Below, one piece after another: positions 47,121 through 58,922 of a stretch of DNA of 64,000 bases (the first letter of the stretch is position 1; each line of letters starts with the position of its first letter). Source of the DNA: Shewanella marisflavi (lineage in GTDB: Bacteria > Pseudomonadota > Gammaproteobacteria > Enterobacterales > Shewanellaceae); contig NZ_JAKIKX010000014.1 in assembly GCF_023283925.1 (NCBI RefSeq), positions 1 to 64,000 on the forward strand. The letters are read 5' to 3'. The translations under genes were made by a program, and so were the position numbers. The notes beneath the pieces are model-generated. The model was not told the DNA's origin. It made no database searches and saw only the letters and a program-made list of their open reading frames with translations.

Positions 47121-48692
47121 TTAGTGATGGCCGTGCTCGTGTTTATGCTTAAGTGTCTCGTGGCTGTTAGCAGGCGCATGGCTGTGATCATGGCCCTTGG
47201 GCTTCCACAGCATGATGCGCGCCATAAACTTGCGTGGTCCCAGTCTTAACAGGCTGGCGGCAAAGAGTGCGGAGATCAAAGCCAGACTCACTTGGTTAAC
47301 CGTTTCGCTAAGGCTGAGCAGCTGACTCCACTCTGGAATTAACCAGTGGGTGCCTAGTAGACAGAGACCAATCACCCCTGTCAGTGCCAGACGCTGGGTC
47401 CAGTCCATCAGCTTTAGCTGCGCCAGATTAAAGACTGGTGCCGCCAGCAGTACCAGCATCACGGCTTCCATACTCCAGCCGCTGTAGGCCAGGGTCAGGG
47501 CCAACACGGCGCCACCCAGGTTACAGAAGCGCATAGGCAGCAGAAGCAGCAACAAGACCCCAATTTGCACCCAAGGTGAAGAAAGGGGAACCGATGGGTG
47601 TCCAATCAGATTGGCAAGTACCAGGCTGAGCACTATCCAGGGGGCGCTGCGATCTACCAGATGGGCAAAGCCAAATCGCCAGGCCGAGCTTGGAAGTCCC
47701 TGATGGGGGTCAGTCGGTTCGACCCGGGTCAGGGTGAGTAAGATGCCGACCAAAGTCAGGCCGATCAGTTGGATCAGTGCCAGGCTTGGTCCTAACAAAA
47801 GTAGAGTGATCACTAAAGCCTCAGGCCCTGCCAGGCGTTGCAGCCAGCGTTGGCTGAGTCGTTTATGTTGCGGCGACAGGCCAAATTGATAGCGCAGCGC
47901 GGCCAGGCTGTAGCTGAGCAGCAGCACAGGGGCCAGCGTCAGCATCCACTCTACGAGTTGTTCGGTGGCATGGCTATGTTCATGGTGGTCGTGACCGCCT
48001 GAGTCGACCATAAGCAGAATAAAGAGTAGGGCGATGCCCAGTAGGCTGCCAATACCGGCCTGATATTCATACTTGCCCTGGCTGTCGCTGATGTTGTGGC
48101 CGTGGGGCTGATGCAGTACCACGTGCAAAATAGATCCAGTGACGAAGGATTGCAGATAGACGGTATTATCCAGGCTTAGCTGCGCTAATAACTGTTCGCC
48201 AGCGAAATAGCCAACGGCGGTAAGCAGCATCATGCCGGCCAAAACGATAGAGGCCCAACGTCCGCCCACCTGAGGCTTGAGTAACCACCAGATCGCCAGA
48301 CCTACAGGTAGGCGATGCAGAATTACCCCCAGAGCCAGCAGGCTTGAGTTACCGTCTTGCTGAGCCAGCACCATGGCGCCGCCATCGGTAAGGGTGTGTA
48401 GCAGCAGGCCGCCGATACCCAGTGTCAACGTGAGGTTATGGGTGACTTCTGAGTAGCGGTGAAACAGACGCTCACTCAAGGTTGGGCCCCATAGGCCTAT
48501 GATCACAAAGAGGATTGAGAGAAAGCCGCCGTGTTCCAGCAGCTCAGGCAGAATATGGATTAGCACCAGGCCGCCCAGAGACACGAAGATAAAACCATCT
48601 AAGCCTTTTTGCAGACCTGTCCCTGTCGTAAAGAAACGATAGAAGAGTGGGCCTAGCAGGAGTGCAATACAACTGGCGACGAGATAGTACAT
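47121..48692 (-). CDS. Putative ZIP-like transporter fused to a COG0701-type permease
   Basis: A 523-residue membrane protein with about 14-15 helices. The N-terminal 220 residues look ZIP-like: LVLIHILPELLEHGG, LLHTLTDGGAM (compare HNxTDG) and LGVILHRLPVGLAIWW (compare HxxPxE, with the acidic residue replaced). After a His-rich loop (GGHDHHEHSHATE) the second half resembles YraQ/DUF318 permeases (DRSAPWIVLSLVLANLIG, RFCNLGGAVLALTLAYSG, LLAAPVFNLAQL). The C-terminus is His-rich (HDHSHAPANSHE, HKHEHGHH). Metal transport, perhaps zinc or nickel, is likely but unproven. Confidence 0.7.
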   Translation of the reverse strand: MYYLVASCIALLLGPLFYRFFTTGTGLQKGLDGFIFVSLGGLVLIHILPELLEHGGFLSILFVIIGLWGPTLSERLFHRYSEVTHNLTLTLGIGGLLLHTLTDGGAMVLAQQDGNSSLLALGVILHRLPVGLAIWWLLKPQVGGRWASIVLAGMMLLTAVGYFAGEQLLAQLSLDNTVYLQSFVTGSILHVVLHQPHGHNISDSQGKYEYQAGIGSLLGIALLFILLMVDSGGHDHHEHSHATEQLVEWMLTLAPVLLLSYSLAALRYQFGLSPQHKRLSQRWLQRLAGPEALVITLLLLGPSLALIQLIGLTLVGILLTLTRVEPTDPHQGLPSSAWRFGFAHLVDRSAPWIVLSLVLANLIGHPSVPLSSPWVQIGVLLLLLLPMRFCNLGGAVLALTLAYSGWSMEAVMLVLLAAPVFNLAQLKLMDWTQRLALTGVIGLCLLGTHWLIPEWSQLLSLSETVNQVSLALISALFAASLLRLGPRKFMARIMLWKPKGHDHSHAPANSHETLKHKHEHGHH

Positions 48693-48919
48693 ATAAGTGT
48701 TAACAAGGGAGCCTAGAAAGCCAGCTAGTATATCAGTCTTATGGCTGCCAATCGAACAAATAACCTGAGCATGTGATGAATTTACATCTCAGTTGGTAAC
48801 AAGGATCGCGATAGCGGCGTAAAATGCTATAACGCGTGCAGTTTTTGTTGTCTTATCTACTGCTTAATATTGCCAATAAGTTATACAATATGGGTTCAAC
48901 TTTTGACGAATATTGAGTT

Positions 48920-49513
48920 ATGGATATCTTTTCTGCTGCGGTAATGTTGTTTTTGATCATGGATCCCTTGGGTAACTTACCCATTTTTGCCTCGATTCTT
49001 CGTCATATTGAGCCTAAGAAGCGGCGCAGAGTCTTGGTGAGGGAACTGATCTTTGCGCTGATCATCATGATGCTGTTCCTGTTTGCCGGTGAGGCGATTC
49101 TCAGCTTTCTAAACCTACGCACCGAATCGGTCAGTATTGCCGGCGGCATCATACTGTTTCTGATCGCGATTCGTATGATCTTCCCTCAGCCTGGTGGAGT
49201 GGTGGGCTTGGCAGCAGGTGAAGAGCCCTTTATTGTGCCTATGGCGATTCCGCTGATGGCGGGCCCGTCAGTGTTGGCGGCCTTGATTCTGCTGGCTCAT
49301 ACCGATAGTTCTCGCATGTTGGACTGGACTCTGGCCCTGTTGGCCGCTTGGGTGGCCAGCGCCGTGATCCTGCTCTTCTATAAGCTGTTTACTAAGCTTC
49401 TGGGTGAGAAGGGACTGACCGCAGTCGAGCGCTTGATGGGCATGGTGCTGGTGATGATCTCGGTGCAGATGTTCCTCGATGGCGTCGCTAATTATATCGA
49501 GCATACCAACTAA
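48920..49513 (+). CDS. yhgN: MarC/YhgN-family membrane protein
   Basis: A 197-residue six-helix protein very like E. coli YhgN: LIMDPLGNLPIFASILRHIE, LFLFAGEAILSFLNLR, GGIILFLIAIRMIFP, EEPFIVPMAIPLMAGPS and ERLMGMVLVMISVQMFLDG. The family is annotated NAAT/MarC, but the transported compound is unknown. It is divergent from the ZIP-permease gene across 227 bases. Confidence 0.92.
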   Translation: MDIFSAAVMLFLIMDPLGNLPIFASILRHIEPKKRRRVLVRELIFALIIMMLFLFAGEAILSFLNLRTESVSIAGGIILFLIAIRMIFPQPGGVVGLAAGEEPFIVPMAIPLMAGPSVLAALILLAHTDSSRMLDWTLALLAAWVASAVILLFYKLFTKLLGEKGLTAVERLMGMVLVMISVQMFLDGVANYIEHTN

Positions 49514-49695
49514 ACTTTGCGTTACGCTTGCCTATAGCTTGGTTTGATTGACCCGAAGGCACAGCTTGTGCAAATACATTTTGGCCACCGTGTGTGGCCA
49601 AGCTGGAGACTCATACGCTTGCACAGGCGCAGTTAATTGCTCGTTCTCGTGCATTCCTATTTCTGGCTTTTTCATTCTCCTTGCATCTGAAGTAG

Positions 49696-51951
<2,256 letters not shown>

Positions 51952-52272
51952 TCGTCGCAGGTTCTGCTGTACTCTGCCATGATCTCTACCCCTTTAGAGG
52001 AAAATAGCATGTTTGCTCTACTCTATAGGGGAAAATACTGTTAATGTCTTGTGGTGGACCTTGGGTGTTGTTGTTACGTTTGCCGCAGAGCCAATGTTAA
52101 CACCCAGCAGGCCGAATCAGCGGCCACTTAACTCATCGCGTGTTTAAGTTAGTGCCTATGGCGATGAGTTCGCTCCCTTCCCAAGTCCCCACTAAAATGA
52201 TTAGAGATGGCTGTCAGCCTGAGGATCTCCAGCAGGGCTAAGCCCTGTCTGGGATAAAGGAATATATTAAGC
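51952..52272. other. Leader region of the M6 protease gene
   Basis: About 320 bases. It contains an imperfect inverted repeat CCCCTTTAGAG / CTCTATAGGGG (51989-51999, 52021-52031) and a 6-bp hairpin CAGGGC-TAA-GCCCTG at 52233-52247, about 25 bases before the protease start. The promoter presumably lies here but was not resolved. Confidence 0.55.
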
Positions 52273-55125
52273 ATGAAGAGACAATGTTACCGTGTTGCGT
52301 TATCCGCATTGAGCCTTGCGCTGTTGTTAGTGGGTGCACAGGCCAATGCCGCGCCCCTCACCATGAAAGGGCTTGCCGATGCAGGCGTGATTAACGAACA
52401 GCAGATCCTCTACTGGTTGGTAAAGCGTGGTGAGCTGGAAGCCGATGCCAGTGAAGCTGAGAAGCGCGCCGCGGTTCAGGCCTATACCCAAAGAGCCAAG
52501 AGCTATCAGGAAAAAGGCGGTGTAGTGCAGGCCAAGCTTGAATCACAGCAGCGTCTGCGTGAGAAGGCGCAGCAAAAGACACGTGTGATCTCTTTTACCT
52601 CGCCGCAGGCGGATGCGGATGTCACCAAGACGGTCAAGGTGCTTGGCGTGTTGATCGACTTTCCCGATCTACCCCATGACAACAATCGCCTCACCGCCGT
52701 CGACACCCCTATGTATTACGTGAGTTATCCCGTGTCGCACTATCAGGATTTGATGTTCTCGACAACAGGCTTTACCGGGCCGCAAGGACAAAACTTGCTG
52801 ACCGGGTATCAATATTATCAGGCGGAGTCCGGCGGCAGCTTTTACTTCACAGGTAAGGTTTATGGTTGGTATACCGCCAGCCAGAACGCCGCCTACTATG
52901 GTCAGAACGACTCTAATAACGGTGATGATGACATGGCGGTGCCTGAGCTGGTGAAAGAGGCTGTCACCCAGGCGCTGGCAGACATGACGCCAACTGAAAT
53001 TGCGTCGTTCGACGTGGAGGATCCCTACGATCTCGACGGCGACGGCAACCTCAATGAAGCCGATGGCGATATCGACCATGTGATGCTGTTTCATTCCAGC
53101 ATTGGCGAAGAGGCTGGTGGTGGCGTGCTGGGAGACGATGCCATCTGGTCTCACCGTTTCTATGTTTATGAGGGTGGTTCACCGGGTTACGAAATTCCGG
53201 GAACAGGTAAGAAGGTGTTTGGTTATACGGTGCAACCTATAGATGCTGCCGCAGGTGTGGTAGTGCACGAGTTTGGCCATGATCTTGGCCTGCCGGATGA
53301 ATATGATACCAGTAACAGTGGCGACGGCTCGCCCGTCGGTTCCTGGTCTATCATGTCTGGTGGTAGCTGGACCGGCAGTATTCCTGGCAGTGAACCCGTG
53401 GGCTTTAGCCCTTATGCCCGCTCCTATCTGCAAAACAAGTACAAGGGTAAGTGGATAAATGAGACTCAGGTGGACCTAGCGTCTATCCCAGCTGGTGGCC
53501 AGGAAGTGCAGCTGGTCGAGGCGGTAAATGCCAATCAGGTTAACCAGATATCTATTCCCCTACCGGTAGACAATATTCCCTTTAAGCAGCCCTATGCCGG
53601 CAGCTATCAGTACTATTCGGGTCAGGGCCATCTGCTCAGCACTGCGGCCTCGTTTAGCCTGGATTTTCCGGCCAGTAGCAAGCTGACGCTAAAGATGAAG
53701 GCCCACTGGAGCATCGAGACAGATTACGACTATGTGCAGGTGAAGGTGGGTGATGTGCCGTTAGTGGGCAATCTCACTAAGGCGAGTAACAGCATCAATA
53801 ATGCGAAAAATATTATCACGGGGAAATCTGCCGATGTGTCGGGCGCCGAAGGCAGCGATGCCTGGGTAGAATTGAGCTTTGACCTAAGTGCCTACGCAGG
53901 TAGCAGCGATCGCCAGATCAGTGTGGTCTATTTTACCGATGAGGCGGTGGGTGACTATGGCTTTGTATTCGATGAGCTGAAGCTGTTTGACGGTGATACT
54001 GTAGTGTATAGCGATGGCGCCGAAGAAGCGGGGGCTATGGCGTTAACCGGCGGCTTTGCCCGTATCGATAATACCCGCCCAGGTAAGCCACGTCGTTATC
54101 TGGTGCAGCTGCGCAGCTACAATGGCGTCGATGTGGGCTTGAAGAGCCATGTCTATGAGCCAGGGGTCTTGTTGTGGCTGGAGAACTTTAACGAGTCAGA
54201 CAACAACTCCAGCAGCCATCCTGGTAGCGGCCTGATAGGTGTGGTCGATGCAGATCAGATGCTTATCGGCACCAATGGCACGGCGACTCAGATCCGTGAC
54301 GCCACCTTTAGCCTATACAATCAATCCACCTTTTTTGGTGATACCCATCTGGCCGGCAATAGCCTGTTCGATGATAGCCAGGATTATAGTGCGCCGCTGA
54401 AACCGCAGTCGGGCATCATATTGCCTGAATTGGGACTGACTATGGAGGTCGTGACACAGAGTGAGGATTCGAGCAGTGCCAAAGTGCGCTTCGAGTATTC
54501 CGGTACTCAGGCTCCGCCGCCAGCCCCCGAGTCGCTCAGCGCCGCGATCACTACCTCACAGCAGGGGGCGAGTGTTAGCTTTAGTGCTAACGTGACCGGT
54601 GGTGACGGCAACTATCAGTATGCCTGGAACTTTGGTGTGAGTGGTGCCGCTAGTACAGCATCAGCGCCAACCTATGTATATCAGTCATCGGGCAGTTATC
54701 AGGTCACCCTGACGGTAACCGATGGTGCGGGTGAGTCGGTAACGGCTAACACGCAAGTGACCGTGGTGATCAAACCGTTGGCCGAATTTAGCTATCAGGC
54801 CAGCGACCTGACCGTGACCTTTAGTAATCTGTCTAGCCAAGGGGTTGGTACCCTAAGTTATCACTGGTCGTTTGGTGATGGACAGACGAGCACGGCCTCC
54901 TCGCCGACACACTCTTATAGTGCAGGTGGGGCTTACACTGTCATTCTGACGGTAAACGATGAGGCCAATAATCAGTCGAGTAAGAGCCTGACGTTGACCG
55001 TGACCGCTCCGGTAGTGCAGCCGCCCGTGGTTGAGCCAGAAGTTAAGCAGGACTCAGGTGGTGGTAGCCTTGGTTGGCTCAGCTTATCCCTGCTGATGCT
55101 GCTAGGTCTGCGGCGTCGAAGCTAA
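52273..55125 (+). CDS. Secreted M6 (immune inhibitor A-type) metalloprotease with PKD domains and GlyGly-CTERM
   Basis: A 950-residue exported protein. The signal peptide ends at ANAAPL and a propeptide follows. The M6 catalytic domain has zinc motif H332-E-F-G-H336 followed by DLGLPDEYDT, and the met-turn SIMSGGSW. After a jelly-roll-like region come two PKD domains (about residues 755-835 and 838-915; YAWNFGVSG, YHWSFGDGQTS). The end is a GlyGly-CTERM signal: GGGSLGW, a hydrophobic helix and RRRS. That signal marks processing by rhombosortase and type II secretion. It resembles Vibrio PrtV. Target proteins are unknown. Confidence 0.93.
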   Translation: MKRQCYRVALSALSLALLLVGAQANAAPLTMKGLADAGVINEQQILYWLVKRGELEADASEAEKRAAVQAYTQRAKSYQEKGGVVQAKLESQQRLREKAQQKTRVISFTSPQADADVTKTVKVLGVLIDFPDLPHDNNRLTAVDTPMYYVSYPVSHYQDLMFSTTGFTGPQGQNLLTGYQYYQAESGGSFYFTGKVYGWYTASQNAAYYGQNDSNNGDDDMAVPELVKEAVTQALADMTPTEIASFDVEDPYDLDGDGNLNEADGDIDHVMLFHSSIGEEAGGGVLGDDAIWSHRFYVYEGGSPGYEIPGTGKKVFGYTVQPIDAAAGVVVHEFGHDLGLPDEYDTSNSGDGSPVGSWSIMSGGSWTGSIPGSEPVGFSPYARSYLQNKYKGKWINETQVDLASIPAGGQEVQLVEAVNANQVNQISIPLPVDNIPFKQPYAGSYQYYSGQGHLLSTAASFSLDFPASSKLTLKMKAHWSIETDYDYVQVKVGDVPLVGNLTKASNSINNAKNIITGKSADVSGAEGSDAWVELSFDLSAYAGSSDRQISVVYFTDEAVGDYGFVFDELKLFDGDTVVYSDGAEEAGAMALTGGFARIDNTRPGKPRRYLVQLRSYNGVDVGLKSHVYEPGVLLWLENFNESDNNSSSHPGSGLIGVVDADQMLIGTNGTATQIRDATFSLYNQSTFFGDTHLAGNSLFDDSQDYSAPLKPQSGIILPELGLTMEVVTQSEDSSSAKVRFEYSGTQAPPPAPESLSAAITTSQQGASVSFSANVTGGDGNYQYAWNFGVSGAASTASAPTYVYQSSGSYQVTLTVTDGAGESVTANTQVTVVIKPLAEFSYQASDLTVTFSNLSSQGVGTLSYHWSFGDGQTSTASSPTHSYSAGGAYTVILTVNDEANNQSSKSLTLTVTAPVVQPPVVEPEVKQDSGGGSLGWLSLSLLMLLGLRRRS

Positions 55126-55127
55126 AG

Positions 55128-55157
55128 AAAAACGCCTCATTAAGAGGCGTTTTTTTA
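55128..55157. terminator. Bidirectional Rho-independent terminator
   Basis: AAAACGCCTC and GAGGCGTTTT pair around ATTAA and run into a T7 tract. It serves the protease gene and, from its A-run, the convergent ubiC gene. Confidence 0.92.
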
Positions 55158-55721
55158 TGGCAGTCTTTCGATCAGTTGTCGCGCTTTGGGCAGAAATATT
55201 TCGCTGACGATCAACTGCTGCGCCTGGTGGCTAAAGTAGCGTCTGCGTCCCCAGAGGGGCTGCTGGCTATCTTGACTCAGTGAGTCGATCAAGTTAGCCA
55301 GGGAGTTGCAAGCAGTAAACTGACTGACCTCTATCTTGCCTGGGGTGAAGTCGCCGCTGGTAAACAACAGCTCGCCCAGTGGACGGGTGCCCAAGTTTAA
55401 GAAGTTATCTTGGGCCTTGTCCATCATGGTGCCGGGTACTAAGGTGCGGGCAAATACCCAGGGAATATTGTCGAGACAGAGCAGCACCTCGCGGATCCAG
55501 GCGGGTTGTTGCTCGGGAAGTTCGCCTGGGAAGGGCGATAACATATCCTCGCCCAGTACCTTAACCTCAAATTGGGTGCAGTGAGACTTGAGTTTTTGAG
55601 TTAAACTACCTGAAGCTAACAGCCATTCCCTAAAGGGTGTTGGGGGAAGTTGGGGAATTTGATCCGGTGAATGCCATTGAATGGATTCGCCATAGGGAAA
55701 GCTTAACCTAGTCACACTCAT
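55155..55721 (-). CDS. ubiC: Chorismate--pyruvate lyase
   Basis: A 188-residue cytosolic enzyme splitting chorismate into pyruvate and 4-hydroxybenzoate, the first committed step of ubiquinone synthesis. It has FREWLLASGSLTQKLK, the AWIREVLLCLDNIPWVFART segment and LGTRPLGELLF; these match UbiC, with conserved Arg and the late Glu in IVSEIFLP. ubiA is not adjacent in this window. Its stop lies in the downstream terminator. Confidence 0.92.
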   Translation of the reverse strand: MSVTRLSFPYGESIQWHSPDQIPQLPPTPFREWLLASGSLTQKLKSHCTQFEVKVLGEDMLSPFPGELPEQQPAWIREVLLCLDNIPWVFARTLVPGTMMDKAQDNFLNLGTRPLGELLFTSGDFTPGKIEVSQFTACNSLANLIDSLSQDSQQPLWGRRRYFSHQAQQLIVSEIFLPKARQLIERLP

Positions 55722-55880
55722 TAAATTCTCGGTACAATACTCAAAAACCTCAGCAGTTTATCACGATGAGGCTTTGATGTCGGTAATTAAAGCCTTACGT
55801 CTTAATGCCGTTAATAAGGTATCGGCCAAGCTGAAAAGCGGGTGTTGGCAATCAAATAATGAACGGAGTATTCGTCTGAT

Positions 55881-56288
55881 ATGAAAAAGTTTGCGCTGCT
55901 TATGCTGCTGTTAGTGACCAGTGTAGTGAGTCTGGGTGTCTTTGCCGAAGAGGAAGAGGTGATCGATACCTATGCTTATTATGGTTTCGAGCCAGATATT
56001 GTGACTAACTATATTTCCAACCGTAAGAAGTTGGGATTTGTGAAGATCAGCGTCGAGTTGATGGTCAAGGCGCCGGAAGATCTGATCGTTTTAGAGCATC
56101 ATGATCCGCTATTACGCGCCGCCATCATAGAGATATTAGGTGCGCAGACTGAGGACAAGGTGAAATCTTTGACGGGAAAAGAGGAGATCCGCCGCGAGTG
56201 TTATGACACGCTTAACCGCCTGTTGGAGCTGGAGATAGGTCGGCCGCTTGTCGTCAATCTGCTGTTTACTAAATATCTGTACGATTAA
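55881..56288 (+). CDS. FliL-like exported protein
   Basis: A 135-residue protein with a cleavable-looking signal ([19 protein letters not shown]), not the membrane anchor typical of FliL. A FliL-type domain follows ([69 protein letters not shown]). FliL assists the stator around the flagellar motor; this copy lies outside any flagellar cluster, so its role may differ. Its stop TAA shares a base with an in-frame ATG of the next open frame. Confidence 0.85.
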   Translation: MKKFALLMLLLVTSVVSLGVFAEEEEVIDTYAYYGFEPDIVTNYISNRKKLGFVKISVELMVKAPEDLIVLEHHDPLLRAAIIEILGAQTEDKVKSLTGKEEIRRECYDTLNRLLELEIGRPLVVNLLFTKYLYD

Positions 56289-56296
56289 TGTTTTTT

Positions 56297-56320
56297 GGCT
56301 GCATGCCTGCGTGTGCAGCC
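56297..56320 (+). other. Hairpin between fliL-like gene and rlmF
   Basis: GGCTGCA and TGCAGCC pair around ten bases just after the FliL-like stop. It lies within the open frame that could extend rlmF upstream, which argues that translation of rlmF starts later, at 56333. Confidence 0.45.
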
Positions 56321-56332
56321 GGGATCTTCTTG

Positions 56333-57454
56333 ATGACCCTCTCTCGCAAACCTGCGCGCCCTGACGCAAAAAAATCTGTCTCTCAAAAGTTGACCTCTAA
56401 GACGTCTAAGCCAAAGCCGTCTAAGCCCAAGCTTAAGGCCACATCAGACAAGGCTCCCCGTCAGCCCAAGGGGCTGCATAAGCGTAATCTACACGCCAAG
56501 GGTTATGATTTTAATGCGCTGGTAGAGACCACTCCGGCGCTTAAGCCCTATGTTCGCCCCAACCCTTATGGCAACTTGTCTATCGATTTTGCCGATCCTA
56601 AGGCGGTGAAACTGCTCAATCTGGCGCTGCTTAGGCTGCACTATGGGCTGAACTATTGGGATATTCCCGAAGGTTTTCTCTGCCCGCCTATTCCTGGTCG
56701 AGTGGATTATCTGCATTATCTGGCGGATCTCCTGGCCGAATCGGCTCCTTCGAACAAGGGAGGCAAAGGCAAGGTGGTCAATGTGACGAAGGTGCCCAGA
56801 GGGGAGCGAGTGGTCGTTCTGGATATCGGTACGGGTGCCAATGGCATCTATCCGCTGCTGGGGAGTCAGGTCTATGGTTGGCGGTTTGTGGCCAGCGACA
56901 TAGACCCTGTCTCTTTGGCGAACGTTGCGCAGATAATAGATAACAATCCTCCTCTCGAAGGTAAGCTGAGTCTGTGCCAGCAGCGAGACGCCAAGCAGAT
57001 ATTTACCGGTATCATCACGGCGCAAGACAGATTCGACCTGACCCTGTGTAATCCTCCTTTTCATGGCTCGCTGGAAGAGGCGAGTCGAGGCAGCGACCGA
57101 AAGCTGAAGAATCTGGCAGCCAATAAACGGGCTAAAGGTCATGAGGTGGCTGCAAATAAGCCTAAGTTGAATTTTGGCGGTCAGAAGGCCGAGCTTTGGT
57201 GTGAAGGCGGAGAACAGGCTTTTCTCAGCCAGATGATCCGCGAGAGTCAGGCGTTTGCGACTCAGTGCCTCTGGTTTACCTCCTTGGTGTCGAAGAAGGA
57301 AAACCTTAAGTCCTGTTATCGGCAGCTTGAGCGAGTTGGTGCTAAACAGGTGAAGACGCTGGAGATGGCTCAAGGTAACAAGTTGACCCGCGTGCTGGCC
57401 TGGACCTTCTTAACCCCTGAGCAGCAAGCCCTATGGGGCCAGTATCGCGTTTAG
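56333..57454 (+). CDS. rlmF: 23S rRNA (adenine(1618)-N6)-methyltransferase RlmF
   Basis: A methyltransferase of about 373 residues. A Lys/Ser/Pro-rich N-terminal tail is followed by the RlmF core ([33 protein letters not shown]), the SAM site [17 protein letters not shown] and the N6-adenine motif NPPFHGS. It methylates A1618 of 23S rRNA. The frame is open from 56288, but residues before 56333 (MFFGCMPAC...) do not resemble the family. It converges with trkH, overlapping by four bases. Confidence 0.9.
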   Translation: MTLSRKPARPDAKKSVSQKLTSKTSKPKPSKPKLKATSDKAPRQPKGLHKRNLHAKGYDFNALVETTPALKPYVRPNPYGNLSIDFADPKAVKLLNLALLRLHYGLNYWDIPEGFLCPPIPGRVDYLHYLADLLAESAPSNKGGKGKVVNVTKVPRGERVVVLDIGTGANGIYPLLGSQVYGWRFVASDIDPVSLANVAQIIDNNPPLEGKLSLCQQRDAKQIFTGIITAQDRFDLTLCNPPFHGSLEEASRGSDRKLKNLAANKRAKGHEVAANKPKLNFGGQKAELWCEGGEQAFLSQMIRESQAFATQCLWFTSLVSKKENLKSCYRQLERVGAKQVKTLEMAQGNKLTRVLAWTFLTPEQQALWGQYRV

Positions 57455-58893
57455 TATTTCCAAAAGTTGGGGTGGAAGAGTACTGCCACCGTCAAGATCT
57501 CCAAGCGCCCCAGCAGCATGCCGATGGCCAATGACCACTTGGCAATATCTGGCAGGCTGGAGAAGTTCCCCGCCGGGCCGATCACTGGCCCAAGCCCGGG
57601 TCCCACATTGGTCACCGCCGTCACCGCGCCGGTGAAGCTAGTGGTGGGGTCGAGTCCCGTCGATACCAAGATCACTGATAACAGCACGATTACTAGCATA
57701 AACAGCAAAATAAAGGTGACGAGGGAACGTACGATATCCTCGGTAATGGGCCGACCGTTGTAGCGCTCCTTGAAGATACCATTGGGATGGAACTGCTGTT
57801 TTAATTGTTCGCGCATGATGGCGATGGCTATTTGAAAACGGAAGATTTTAATCCCGCCCGAGGTTGAACCCGAGCAGCTACCGACAAACATCAAGAAAAG
57901 GAAGGCCACGTTGGCTAAGGCGCCCCAGGCGGTGTAGTCAGTCAGGCCATAACCTGTGGTGGTGACCACTGAGACCACGTTAAAGCTGGCCAGCCGCAGG
58001 GCATCGGCGGCTGTCATATCGTGTCCATGATAGAGCCAGAAGGCCAGGCTACAGGAGACGAATGCCAGGAAAATGAGATACCCCTTCACCTGGGCATCAT
58101 CCCAAATCCGTAGTGATTTTTGGGACAGGCTGTGAACGAACATCAGTAGGGGCAAGCCGCCGGCCGCCATGAAGATAGTACCGACCCAGTGCGCGGGCTT
58201 AGAGAAGGCCGCCATGGAGCTATCTGAGGTGGAGTAACCGCCGGTAGAGAGAGTGGTCATGGCATGGTTGATCGCCTCAAACCAGTTCATGCCAGCTAGA
58301 TGATAAGCCAAGCCGCAGCAGACGGTCAGTATGATGTAGACATAGAAGAGGTGCTTGGCCATATCTTGGGTGCGAGGCACGGCCTTATCGCTCCAGTCGG
58401 AGGATTCGGTACGAAACAGCCGCATACCACCGACGTTGAGAAAGGGCAGAATGGCCACCGCCATCACGATAAAGCCTATCCCCCCCAGCCACTGCAGCAG
58501 TGAGCGCCAGATCAGAATACTATGATCCATGTTGTCTAGGCCCGAGAGCACGGTAGACCCCGTGGTGGTGATCCCTGACATGGTCTCGAAGAAAGCGTCT
58601 GTGTAATTGATGCCGTGATAGAGGGTGAAGGGCATGGCCGCAAAGAGGCTGACGATAAACCAGGTCAGGCTGGTGAGCAGAAACATATCGCGGATATTCA
58701 GACGAATATCTTCACTTTGCCCCTGATGCATGCAGGCACTGGCGCAGGTGCCAGTGACCAGCGAGGCTATCATAAAGGCGCCCACGGTTTCTTCGCCATA
58801 GATTAAGGCGAAGATCAGTGGGATAAACATAAAGGCGGTCAGGGTCGATAAAAACACGCCTAAGATGAAGAGTAGCGGCCGGTAATTTAGCAT
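57451..58893 (-). CDS. trkH: Trk potassium uptake protein TrkH
   Basis: A 480-residue inner-membrane protein forming the K+ pathway. Four P-loop-like repeats are visible: [46 protein letters not shown] and [13 protein letters not shown], each with the filter Gly. Length matches TrkH. It is 29 bases from trkA, which gates it by binding nucleotide, so the two form one K+ uptake system. Confidence 0.96.
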   Translation of the reverse strand: MLNYRPLLFILGVFLSTLTAFMFIPLIFALIYGEETVGAFMIASLVTGTCASACMHQGQSEDIRLNIRDMFLLTSLTWFIVSLFAAMPFTLYHGINYTDAFFETMSGITTTGSTVLSGLDNMDHSILIWRSLLQWLGGIGFIVMAVAILPFLNVGGMRLFRTESSDWSDKAVPRTQDMAKHLFYVYIILTVCCGLAYHLAGMNWFEAINHAMTTLSTGGYSTSDSSMAAFSKPAHWVGTIFMAAGGLPLLMFVHSLSQKSLRIWDDAQVKGYLIFLAFVSCSLAFWLYHGHDMTAADALRLASFNVVSVVTTTGYGLTDYTAWGALANVAFLFLMFVGSCSGSTSGGIKIFRFQIAIAIMREQLKQQFHPNGIFKERYNGRPITEDIVRSLVTFILLFMLVIVLLSVILVSTGLDPTTSFTGAVTAVTNVGPGLGPVIGPAGNFSSLPDIAKWSLAIGMLLGRLEILTVAVLFHPNFWKY

Positions 58894-58922
58894 CTCGGAT
58901 TGAGTCTTTGCATCTTCTTGGC

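Noticed and set aside
48820-48900. Zur or Fur box between the ZIP-permease gene and yhgN
   Set aside because: Only a TATAAC half-site was visible; no palindrome near the known consensus.
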